A DNA stretch of 28,664 nt from Saccoglossus kowalevskii (Eukaryota; Hemichordata; Enteropneusta; Harrimaniidae), in assembly GCF_000003605.2 (NCBI RefSeq), contig NW_003122410.1, forward strand, positions 323,179-351,842. Reading direction: 5' to 3'. The number at the start of each line of letters is the position of its first letter. Position 1 is the first letter of the stretch. This document shows, piece by piece, positions 22,001 through 28,664 of this stretch. The notes under the pieces are model-generated. The model was not told the origin of the DNA. It saw only the letters and a list, made by a program, of their open reading frames with translations, and made no database searches. Position numbers and translations under genes: made by a program.

Positions 22001-23987
22001 TTATTTTATTGCTGGAAAAAGATGATTTCTTATCCATATTGAAAAATATTGTTCCGGGAAATATTAATTTCAATGAACAATATTCAACGCTTTTGTCTGT
22101 ATGTATGACACTAAGCAGTATAACAAGAATGCATGATGTACAGCCCGTTCTAGAAATGATCAAATGTCCCTTGGTAAGACACTAGAGGACAATAACCAGA
22201 GCAACTGCACACATCATAATGGCAAATAAATCAACAACATGTATGGTATTCCCATATTAACGCGTCTTGTTCATAACACTCAAAACATTTATTCTCCACT
22301 CCTACAAATGGGCCAGTTACTGTGAATGATACTAGGAAGGCCACTCACCACCAAAGCCGCTAATCGCGAAGATACTGGTATAAGGTAGCAATAATAGAAG
22401 GATTGTATTCGTCACACCCAAGAGCTTGGGACATACGATGGCACATATATACAATCGGTCGGCTACTTGAACAAACATTGGTCAACTACTCGGTCCGCAA
22501 CGTATACCTGAAACAAATGTTCTGCTACATGAAATTCTATATCAGCGAGCTGATTTTCAAGTAGCGGAAATGTTTGTTTTCAGGCAGGAAAATGGAACTC
22601 AATCTCAGATTTATTCTCATATAACAAGATCTATTCAATTAATCGTAAATCAAAATTTAACATGTTAAGGAAGGAAGGATAGTTAGTTAGTTGAATTACT
22701 GAAACCTATCGCTGCGATATAAGTGCAACAAAGGGGTCCGTTCCTAAGCTATGGTAGAAATATGTATATCACTATGAACTTGAAAATACGCCTTACTTGT
22801 AATTGCAATTATGTATGTTTTGACTTTTGTGAATTCCAATCAATAGAATGAGATATGTATTCATAGGTTATGTACTCTAGGTTTCGCTGTATGTCTTATC
22901 TCTACTAGATCGAAGTTGCTAAACTCAAGAAGTTATTCAAGGTGGTAATTCTCAACCAACTGTTTTATGCCCCTCCAATAGCGTGGGTGTACTACGTCAG
23001 CGCTGGGTGGCGTGGGTGTAGTGTCAGTAGTAGTGACTTGCCGAGCGGCGGAAGGATACTGTTTGATTTACTCGGTTGTCTGATCTTTGTTGAAGTCACA
23101 TTTTACTACTCGCACTGGTAAGCACGCTTTCATTGATCGTGATATCAGTTAACGTCACTGGTGAGCGTCACGGGCGAGAGACCAGTCTTTAGAAAACTAA
23201 CCATTTTAATCGGCACCCTGAATGTTATCATTAAACAATCATTGAATATCCCCATCTTATAAGAATAATGTTTCTCCACAAGGGCATTGCATCACCCATT
23301 CCTGTTTAAACACGTACACAAACTTCACCATGAATGGACGGCTCCTATTGGTCTAACGTGCATCTATGCTCATCCAATCGAATTCGTGTTCTCAAACTTT
23401 ATACCTGTGGTTGGTGGACCCATTGTGATGGGGTCTCATCTAATGGTACATTGGATGTGGTTAGTGATTGTAATGTATGCCATTACTTTGAATCATAGTG
23501 GTTATCATTTTCCGATTACTAGATCACCTGAAAATCACGACTTTCACCATTCGAAGTGAGTAAATAATTTTGTTTTTGTTTTCACAGTTGATATATATGT
23601 CAAGATATATGTCATGTGGTGTTTGCGATTTGATATGAAATGCGATTTAATTCATGTCATGTCAGATACGAATTCGGTGAGATGTAATGATGTGATACGA
23701 CGCGGTATGATGTGATATAATGTAGTGTGATGCGATGTGATGTGATGTGATGTGATTGAATATGAACTGACATGACACAATGCGATGAGATGATAACAAC
23801 CACTGAATTCTCTTCAATACATTTGTTTCCTAGGTTCAACGGCAACTATTCAGCTACTGGAATAATGGATTGGTTACATGGCACTGACGCCATTTTTAGA
23901 GACACCATCGCCTTCAAGCGACACAAGATACTGTTTGGAACAACCCCAATGTCTAAGAAATACCCCGATACTAAAACTTTGCAGTAG
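15941..23987 (+). CDS. FAXDC2: FAXDC2-like fatty acid hydroxylase domain protein, seven exons
   Basis: Exons are 15941-16029, 16242-16286, 17113-17189, 17404-17519, 22909-23117, 23283-23555 and 23834-23987. All junctions are GT-AG, every phase matches, and the sum is 963 nt (320 aa), close to the 333 aa of human FAXDC2. The family consists of membrane di-iron enzymes related to C4-methylsterol oxidase, acting in the ER on sterol or fatty acyl substrates. Three histidine boxes are intact: HWALHH (from exon 5 into 6), HKLHH, and HDFHH, plus the NHSGYH and HGTD motifs shared with the vertebrate protein. Hydrophobic segments are in exon 4 (LAAFVTYWVVSIPLLCV), exon 5 and mid exon 6 (MWLVIVMYAITL). 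The N-terminus (MGSERAAEERG, then a Lys-rich stretch) is hydrophilic, as expected for a cytosolic end. Exons 4-7 are secure by homology; exons 1-3 rest on phase and splice logic and weaker similarity. Exons 5-7 are duplicated as a pseudogene at 1140-2334. Confidence 0.87.
16242..16286 (+). CDS. FAXDC2: FAXDC2-like exon 2
   Basis: The acceptor TTATTTTTTATTGGCAG and donor CACTAG|GTTAGT bound 45 nt that encode ASMFDTIVVWRNIT. The acceptor-side 50 bases recur in decayed form at 20086-20133 within intron 4, with the acceptor AG changed to GG. Confidence 0.6.
17113..17189 (+). CDS. FAXDC2: FAXDC2-like exon 3
   Basis: It encodes HGLFVDTWDGIYQLTGKSDV and then VMFCL, ending at donor TTAG|GTACGT. The TWDGIYQ-like segment followed by a hydrophobic run is what FAXDC2 proteins show before the first conserved membrane part. 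The acceptor (ATCTCAATGTCAAG) has a weak pyrimidine tract and is chosen because its phase joins exon 2. Confidence 0.6.
17404..17519 (+). CDS. FAXDC2: FAXDC2-like exon 4
   Basis: The acceptor TTTTTTGCTTTGTCAG and donor AAACCG|GTAAGT flank GSWLAAFVTYWVVSIPLLCV followed by DLTHRPRFIYQYKMQMDKP. The D-L-T-x-R-P-R-F plus Y-K-x-Q motif is highly characteristic of FAXDC2 (DLTGKPRF-type). It ends in phase 0, matching exon 5. Confidence 0.88.
17970..18003. repeat. (TCAAAA)n hexamer tract
   Basis: Three to four tandem copies of TCAAAA, followed by CATTTGATTTTTGCATT-type sequence, in FAXDC2 intron 4. Confidence 0.7.
18680..18845 (-). repeat. Inverted, frameshifted copy of the exon-like segment at 22020-22180
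   Basis: The reverse complement shares ATTCTTGTTATACTGCTTAG, ATTGAAATTAAT and ACATTTGA-CATTT with 22020-22180 in collinear order. Relative to that copy, the frame of the shared peptide (SILKNIVPGNIN) is lost here by a shift and a stop, although another frame stays open (18699-18965, with MSLSSITRIHDA). This is a decayed inverted duplicate in the same intron. Confidence 0.7.
19183..19264 (+). other. Exon-like segment A in FAXDC2 intron 4
   Basis: A strong acceptor (TTGCTATGTTTTTAG) and a donor (GAAAG|GTAAAT) bound 82 nt with an open frame: AYNELKTKFKPASLKSRFIA followed by FTFPSVK. It enters in phase 0 and leaves in phase 1, which is exactly the phase needed by segment B (21977). The protein family is unknown. 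It may be an alternative exon, part of a nested gene, or chance. Confidence 0.35.
19622..19880. repeat. Diverged 122-bp tandem duplication
   Basis: GAAAACAAACATACATG starts at 19630 and again at 19752. Both copies continue with CAACCTAAAA/CAGCCTAAAA and TACATGTTTCA. No coding content. Confidence 0.7.
20086..20133 (+). repeat. Decayed copy of the exon 2 splice-acceptor region
   Basis: AATAGATTCATTTTATATTG, then GCGGAACCTCAATG, parallels AATAGATTATTTTTTATTGG, CAGAGCCTCAATG at 16220-16251. The acceptor AG reads GG here, so this copy should not be spliced. Confidence 0.55.
20200..21150. other. Intron 4 sequence with ambiguous short ORFs
   Basis: At 20369-20593 both strands are open. The plus strand gives a charged helical peptide (NWNQEHVERWQALQRSNN, about 20380-20435), the minus strand a hydrophobic 75-residue frame. 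No splice site pair or family supports either. The rest shows nothing I can name. Confidence 0.35.
21187..21350 (+). repeat. Dispersed repeat copy (partners 7396-7570 and 541-585)
   Basis: 21187-21310 parallels the repeat at 7396-7520. Directly after it, TGACATTGTATCTAATTGGT and GGTAGGAATTTG at about 21328-21358 parallels 551-583. The three windows thus share one repeat family or parts of it. Confidence 0.6.
21977..22173 (+). other. Exon-like segment B in FAXDC2 intron 4
   Basis: A very strong acceptor (TTTCTGTTTTTTTTTTAATTTGTAG) and a donor (CCCTTG|GTAAGA) bound 197 nt. The frame is fully open: LEKDDFLSILKNIVPGNINF, then MTLSSITRMHDVQPVLEMIK. It enters in phase 1 and exits in phase 0. With segment A (82 nt) the pair adds 279 nt, 93 codons, and would fit between exon 4 (phase 0 out) and exon 5 (phase 0 in) without a frameshift. 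FAXDC2 relatives have no such insert, so a nested or captured gene is at least as likely. I do not recognise the peptide. A decayed inverted copy lies at 18680-18845. Confidence 0.42.
22909..23117 (+). CDS. FAXDC2: FAXDC2-like exon 5
   Basis: It encodes IEVAKLKKLFKVVILNQLFY and continues to IFVEVTFYYSHW, carrying the start of histidine box 1. It ends in phase 2 at donor CACTG|GTAAGC. It has the same 209-nt length and splice phases as the pseudogene exon at 1140-1348. Confidence 0.92.
23283..23555 (+). CDS. FAXDC2: FAXDC2-like exon 6 (histidine-box exon)
   Basis: It encodes ALHHPFLFKHVHKLHHEWTA, then YAHPIEFVFSN, GGPIVMGSHL, a hydrophobic helix, NHSGYHFP and SPENHDFHH. It holds boxes 1 (end), 2 and 3, which are the iron ligands. 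The donor is TCGAA|GTGAGT. The pseudogene counterpart has a 5-nt insertion and a TAG here. Confidence 0.94.
23685..23760. repeat. GTGAT-type minisatellite in the last FAXDC2 intron
   Basis: Tandem GTGATGTGAT and GATATAATGT words, homologous to 2040-2115 but with a different copy number and an uninterrupted GTGAT run near 23735-23754. Confidence 0.8.
23834..23987 (+). CDS. FAXDC2: FAXDC2-like exon 7 and stop codon
   Basis: The acceptor TTTGTTTCCTAG joins in phase to K/FNGNYSATGIMDWLHGTDAI and onward to TPMSKKYPDTKTLQ, ending in TAG at 23985-23987. The HGTD motif is present. I see no canonical AATAAA before the satellite at 24137. Confidence 0.92.
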
Positions 23988-24136
23988 ACAAAAACAGCTG
24001 TATACAACTTTAACATCTTCAAGAAATGTTTTTATAATGTTAGCGATCACTTGATCTTAGATTTGTCCGCAATAACGTTGTTGTAAGATTGCAGTTGACA
24101 TTTATGACATTATGTTGTTTCAATAGAGAGGGTCAT

Positions 24137-24905
24137 AAGTATCAAAATAGTGGCACATATAATTTAGTTGTCGGGAACTGTTATACTTCACTATAGGGAT
24201 GGTACCAAAATAGTAGCACATATGATTTAGTTGTCGGGGACTGTTATACTTCACTATCGGGATGGTACCAAAATAGTGGCACATATAATTTAGTTGTCGG
24301 GGACTGTTATACTTCACTATAGGGATAGTACCAAAATAGTGGCACATATAATTTAGTTGTCGGGGAGTGTTATACTTCACTATAGGGATGGTACCAACAT
24401 AGTGGCACATATAATTTAGTTGTCGGGGAATGTTATACTTCACTATAGGGATGGTACCAAAATAGTGGCACATATAATTTAGTTGCAGGGAACTGCTATA
24501 CTTCACTATAGGGATGGTACCCAAATAGTGGCAAATATAATTTAGTTGCAGGGAACTGCTATACTTCACTATAGTTATGGTAACAAAATAGTGGCACATA
24601 TAATTTAGTTGTCAGGAACTGCTATACTTTACTATAGGGATGGTACCAAAATAGTGGCACATATAATTTAGTTGTCGGGGACTGTTATACTTCACTATAG
24701 GGATGGTACCAAAATAGTGGCACATATAATTTAGTTGTCGGGCACTGTTATACTTCACTATAGGGATGGTACCAAAATAGTGGCAAATATAATTTAGTTG
24801 TCGGGAACTGTTATACTTCACTATAGTCATGGTACCAAAATAGTGGCACATATAATTTAGTTGTCAGGAACTGCTATACTTCACAATAAAATTGGTACCA
24901 AAATA
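24137..24905. repeat. 63-bp satellite array, subfamily 1
   Basis: CACATATAATTTAG recurs with starts at 24154, 24217, 24280 and onward to 24847: eleven exact 63-bp steps with no length change. Each unit has GTTATACTTCACTATAGGGA followed by TGGTACC. Because 63 is a multiple of three, the minus strand stays open over long stretches (24120-24599 and 24612-24851), giving a 21-residue repeat MCHYFGTIPIVKYNSPRQLN. I regard this as a by-product of the period, not a gene. Confidence 0.93.
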
Positions 24906-25290
24906 GTATTATTCTGTTGTCTGTTATTATTCGATATAGGATTGGTACAAAAATGGTGGCATGTATTATTCTGTTGCCGGGATCTGTTATTATTCGATAT
25001 ACGATTGGCACAAAAATAGTGGCATGTAATATTCTGTTGATGGTATCTGTTATTATTCGATATAGGATTGGTACAAAAATAGTAGCATGTATTATTCTGT
25101 TGTCGGGATCTGTTATTATTCGATATACGATTTGCACAAAAATAGTGGCATGTAATATTCTATTGTCGGGATCTGTTATTATTCGATATACGATTGGTAC
25201 GAAAATAGTGGCATGTATTATTCTTTGGTCGGGATCTGTTATTAATCAATATACGAAAGGTGCCAACATAAGAGTGTGCATTCTTTTGTT
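24906..25290. repeat. 63-bp satellite array, diverged subfamily 2
   Basis: About five full units, GCATG at 24959, 25022, 25085, 25148 and 25211 (exact 63-bp steps), preceded by one shortened unit. Unit text GCATGTATTATTCTGTTGTC, then TTATTATTCGATATA, aligns base by base with subfamily 1 but differs throughout, so the two halves diverged before local spread. The plus strand is open at 24917-25330 for the same period reason. Confidence 0.9.
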
Positions 25291-25650
25291 GTCACATGAC
25301 CCCCCAACAAATCATAATTCCTTTTGTTAATGTACTGATCATTGCATTATCAGATTCCCGGGGAATTATTCGAAATTGTGCATAGTGAAGCCATACCTAC
25401 CTTGCCAAAACCAATGTATTGTATGCATTGCGCGTTGTGTTGGCCACATTGTTTCTAACCCCTGCCAAATGGGCTTCAGCTTTATTTCCCACTCTTTATC
25501 TCCTCCACTAGCTGGCTAGTTTGCGGGATTTGTCCACCCATGTTTTGTGATATATGCTAATACAGTTGTGTTGTTGCAATGGATGGGAACTGTTTTATTC
25601 TATACTTCATCTAGAAAGCAATCTAGTGCCCTCCCAACATATTAGGTATG
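25291..25650. other. Non-coding stretch, nothing recognised
   Basis: Sequence between the satellite and the coding-like tract. No ORF, repeat or RNA gene seen. Confidence 0.55.
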
Positions 25651-25651
25651 T

Positions 25652-27340
25652 TTATGTGAAGCTGTGCTTTCCAAGGGAACCACTCCCCATTCTATTTTCA
25701 AGGTGTCCATGACCAGTGTTATAGCCGGAGTTGATGGAGCAATCTGTTATCTCCGTCTTATGTTGGTTAAGTCCATCCACTTGAGGGCAGTCAAGCTTTG
25801 TGAGGTCCATGATATATTCATGTGGCGACCCACACAACTGGAGTGTGTACCTGGACAAGCATACCCTTGAGAGCTGTTTGAGGCACAAGGCCTCTCATAG
25901 ATGAAGCCATTTCCACAAAGCTCATTAATTGTCCGATCTGTGCAGATGTGCTTGCTTGCAAAAAGTGTGGCTGTCGGGTCTCTCAACCTGAAACACTCCC
26001 AAGAATACATTCCCGGAAATACTAAATGTGGAATATGATTGTTTGAAGGATGTGTACTAAAATAACTGCTCTTGTATCAACCAGATATTGATAGAATGGA
26101 TTCACATTGTTGGCCTGCTGTGCAGCCACAAAACTGGCACTGCCATTAATTTTGGAAAAAACCTGTGAGGCTACAATGGGCAAACATTGAACTAATATGT
26201 TGAATCAAATGTATGAGATTGAGTGATATCAGGAAATCCTCTGATGTACACAGCAGTGTACCTCTGTTGGGGTCACCACCATGAAATGCTCTGAGAGAAT
26301 ATACTGATTCAGTTGGCTTGGGTCTATATTGTTCTTTATTGTTCACCAAAAATATGGGAGAATAACACAGAAAAGTCAGGCACTGCTGCCATTTGCCAAT
26401 AATTCTCTCACTTCCTGGAAAATCATGCCTACCATTACTCTTGGCGGAGCCATTGACACTGGTGATGTAGTCAACTGAAGCTTTCTGGCTAACTTGATCT
26501 TGCAGCTGTGCTTGACTACTGAAAGGTCCCACAGGGTCATTGTGATAGTTAGCCAGTTTGCTACGATAACCAAACAATTTAACGCCACAGGAAGTAAGGG
26601 TTGAGAAACAAAATGAATTCTTTAATACATACCACTGAAAACACCTGACCCCAACCACATCCACCTCAACGATCATTTCCTTGGCTGCTATGATTGTTCC
26701 TGCATTCCCCTCTACCAGACTGTCATTATTGGGCATTCTGACCCTATGAATGAGATTGTTGTTCGTGTGTATGTGTCTTCAGTTTACCATATTTAGAACA
26801 CATATTATATTGGTGCATCTATGCCTAGCATCATTGGTTCTGGCAGTATGGTTGACTGCTGCCTCTGTTGAGGCCCTCATAATGGCAAGCTACTTAGGCA
26901 GCACTGGTTCAAACTAATTCCTTATATTTGGTCCCATTGAATCAAAATAGTTTTGCATTCCCCTGTTCAGTAAATATCCTTTCACCATAAATACAACTTT
27001 CTGGGTGATGTTAGCCATGTAAAAAAAGGGACACGTTATGATCAGCAAATTCTTGTATTGTCCATTGAGTGCCGGCTTAAAGCCAGAGACTGCTGCAGCA
27101 CTTGGTAAATCAGGTAAATCAGAAAAATGCAACTAATGTGGAAATTAAAATTTCTTTAACACCATGCCCAAGGTTAGACAGTCTTCCTTGCAAAAGAATG
27201 GTACATCTGGGCCCACCAACAGTACTGGATCATATGGTACAGGGTCTCCTTTACAATATGGTTTGTCACCAGAAATACAGTACTGATGTTCCCACTTGTA
27301 ATCTAATGGTGCTTTGGCGTGGTGTTGAATTTGCAACCCT
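25652..27340 (-). pseudogene. Coding-like decayed tract of unknown family
   Basis: Base composition changes here to a less AT-rich, protein-like texture. Consecutive minus-strand frames are open: 27145-27336 (CISGDKPYCKGDPVPYDPVL), 26914-27132, 26146-26736 (196 codons, with EQYRPKPTESVYSLRAFHGG) and 25747-26010 (Cys-rich, CGNGFIYERPCASNSSQG). They are in different frames with stops between them, and a second minus frame at 26376-26588 competes. No catalytic or zinc motif I know is complete, and the plus strand is also partly open (27102-27416). It may be an old mobile-element gene or a host pseudogene. A name would be a guess. Confidence 0.3.
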
Positions 27341-27668
27341 ACCTAATATCCCTGCCCTCTGCTCGACGAATGAATCAACAGCAGGTGGCAGTGGTACAAC
27401 AGTGGCTCTACACTGAGATTATTGTACCACCTCAGTCATCTCATATACTTATCTATCCCAAGAATATTTCTATTTGGGCTACATTTTTTGAGTAGACTTG
27501 ACACATCAGAAAATATAGAACTAAACTAAAGGGCACTGGACCCCACACATGATCTATTTTATTGTCATATTGGATGATCCCATGTTTATACTAAGTTTGA
27601 AAGAATCCCATACACACGACCAATATCTGGTTTCAGAATGATAGAAATATCTAATTTTTTTCAGCACA

Positions 27669-27690
27669 ATGTATATACCGGTATATACAT
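27669..27690. repeat. 22-bp perfect palindrome
   Basis: Centred on ACCGGT: TGTATATACCGGTATATACA with one more matching pair outside. A partial echo, ATATTCCGGTATAT, follows at 27697-27710. Confidence 0.9.
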
Positions 27691-27699
27691 ATTGATATA

Positions 27700-28664
27700 T
27701 TCCGGTATATCACAAGATGTTTGATGCATGTGTACAGTTAGAATGTTAGCAGTCCTGGCATGTTAACGATGCAGCTGGAGATGCACGCTTGAATACACAC
27801 ACAAAAATCAATCCCAATCAGTTCCCATTTTTAAACAAAACAATGTGCCATAACAACCCACTATGTATGATGCTCATATTAAGTTTTTATCTGCCTTTAC
27901 ACTGCTGGGAAATTTGTGTAACCATGCCAACCACAATTAGTGTACACCATGAACCTATGTCAAACTGTAAGCCCCTAATTTGTGCTACACATGAACAGTT
28001 GTTATTTAATTATTAGATATAAATCATAGAGATCAAAGCTTTATGCTTCAATCAAGTTTAAATTTTTAAAGCAAACATTTTGTAGAATATAAACACAACA
28101 CAATGTGGTATTGCAAGAAGCAGAAATAATATATTTTTGTCTCATAGGTGTACAAACTATATTATTTGCCCAATTAAAGAATCTAACACTGCAATTTCAA
28201 ATATTATAGAATTTACCATAGTACAGAGCAATTTAATATATAGCATGCTTGAAAATAAACAATGCACCATCTTACTTATCATCTCACTCATTTGGAAAAT
28301 ATTGCGAGTTCAAATATTATAATATTGTTGACAATATCCATAATGCTGACATGATCACATGCTTTACTACAAAGTGAACAACACTGACAAGGGTACAAAA
28401 GAGAAACGTTATTTCTAGATTAAGTATAAATTTATAATCACACTATAATTCTTGTTATACTGTATGGTACCTTTGTAATACAGTTTTATAATATTTTTGT
28501 TATTATTATTATAACAAAATACACGATATAGTCACGCAATAATCAGAAAACTGAAAAAGTGGTAATACAGTTACTAAAAAGTCATAAATCATTGTTACGG
28601 GTACTGAAGCCATTGATACCATACACTTTCATTTTTCTGTATAGTATTTCCAAGTTCCTACAAT
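27700..28664. other. AT-rich stretch with a hairpin, no gene recognised
   Basis: Only short chance ORFs (27789-28016, 28137-28322). TTTTGTTAT (28495-28503) and ATAACAAAA (28511-28519) form a 9-bp stem with a TATTATT-type loop. Confidence 0.5.

Larger units (their letters stand above)
22555..24120 (+). repeat. Segmental duplication, right copy (partner 688-2490)
   Basis: Holds FAXDC2 exons 5-7 with their introns and collinear flanks. The left edge carries one copy of the 19-bp word; the right edge runs into the 63-bp satellite about 130 bases after the stop codon. Confidence 0.85.

Noticed and set aside
24120..24599. 159-codon minus-strand ORF in the satellite
   Set aside because: Its repeats of 21 residues follow directly from the 63-bp period. 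No start context, splice site or family supports a gene.
24190..24780. TTCACTATAGGGA in each satellite unit, like part of a T7 phage promoter
   Set aside because: Only the 3' half of the phage promoter word matches, the context is an animal satellite, and no phage polymerase would act there. Chance.
24917..25330. 137-codon plus-strand ORF in satellite subfamily 2
   Set aside because: Same reason: period divisible by three keeps the frame open.

Overview
The window looks like a piece of an AT-rich invertebrate animal genome. It has GT-AG spliceosomal introns, one split gene spread over about 8 kb, long non-coding stretches, microsatellites, a satellite array, a LINE remnant and a decayed DNA-transposon-like gene. 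The split gene is an animal-type FAXDC2 homologue. The decayed gene starts with a RAG1-N-terminus-like zinc region, a combination I know from molluscs, cnidarians and echinoderms. A marine invertebrate, perhaps a lophotrochozoan, is therefore plausible, but the phylum cannot be fixed from this sequence. Most short ORFs are chance or repeat-derived.

Layout, left to right. 1-620: repeat-like DNA with heat-shock-element-like sites and a TATA box. 690-2490: the 3' half (three exons) of a FAXDC2-like pseudogene with premature stops and a 5-nt insertion. 3340-4260: LINE remnant with a YADD reverse-transcriptase motif. 4400-9450: mostly featureless, with one possible receptor-like coding remnant (6129-6476) and a dispersed repeat. 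9455-14880: a transposon-like unit. It holds a foldback repeat, a CCAAT/TATA promoter, a short ORF, a long broken plus-strand gene (10412-13740) with an N gap that is probably an assembly artefact, and a convergent minus-strand ORF with 33-bp coding repeats.

15700-23987: an apparently intact FAXDC2-like gene in seven exons. Splice phases agree at every junction, giving 963 coding nt and 320 aa, and all three histidine boxes are present. Its promoter region holds nuclear-receptor half-site pairs and an SRE-like word. Its 5.4-kb intron 4 contains two further exon-like segments with strong splice sites and compatible phases, plus copies of repeats seen elsewhere. Exons 5-7 with their introns form the intact partner of the pseudogene at 1140-2334, in a direct duplication about 22 kb apart.

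24137-25290: a 63-bp satellite with two subfamilies starts just after the gene. 25650-27340: a tract on the minus strand with coding-like fragments I cannot identify. 27400-28664: AT-rich DNA with palindromes.

The FAXDC2-like enzyme is probably a di-iron membrane hydroxylase of sterol/lipid metabolism. Nothing else in the window is an obvious functional partner. The most unusual items are the broken RAG1-N-like gene with its convergent ORF, the phase-compatible extra exons inside FAXDC2 intron 4, and the period-63 satellite.
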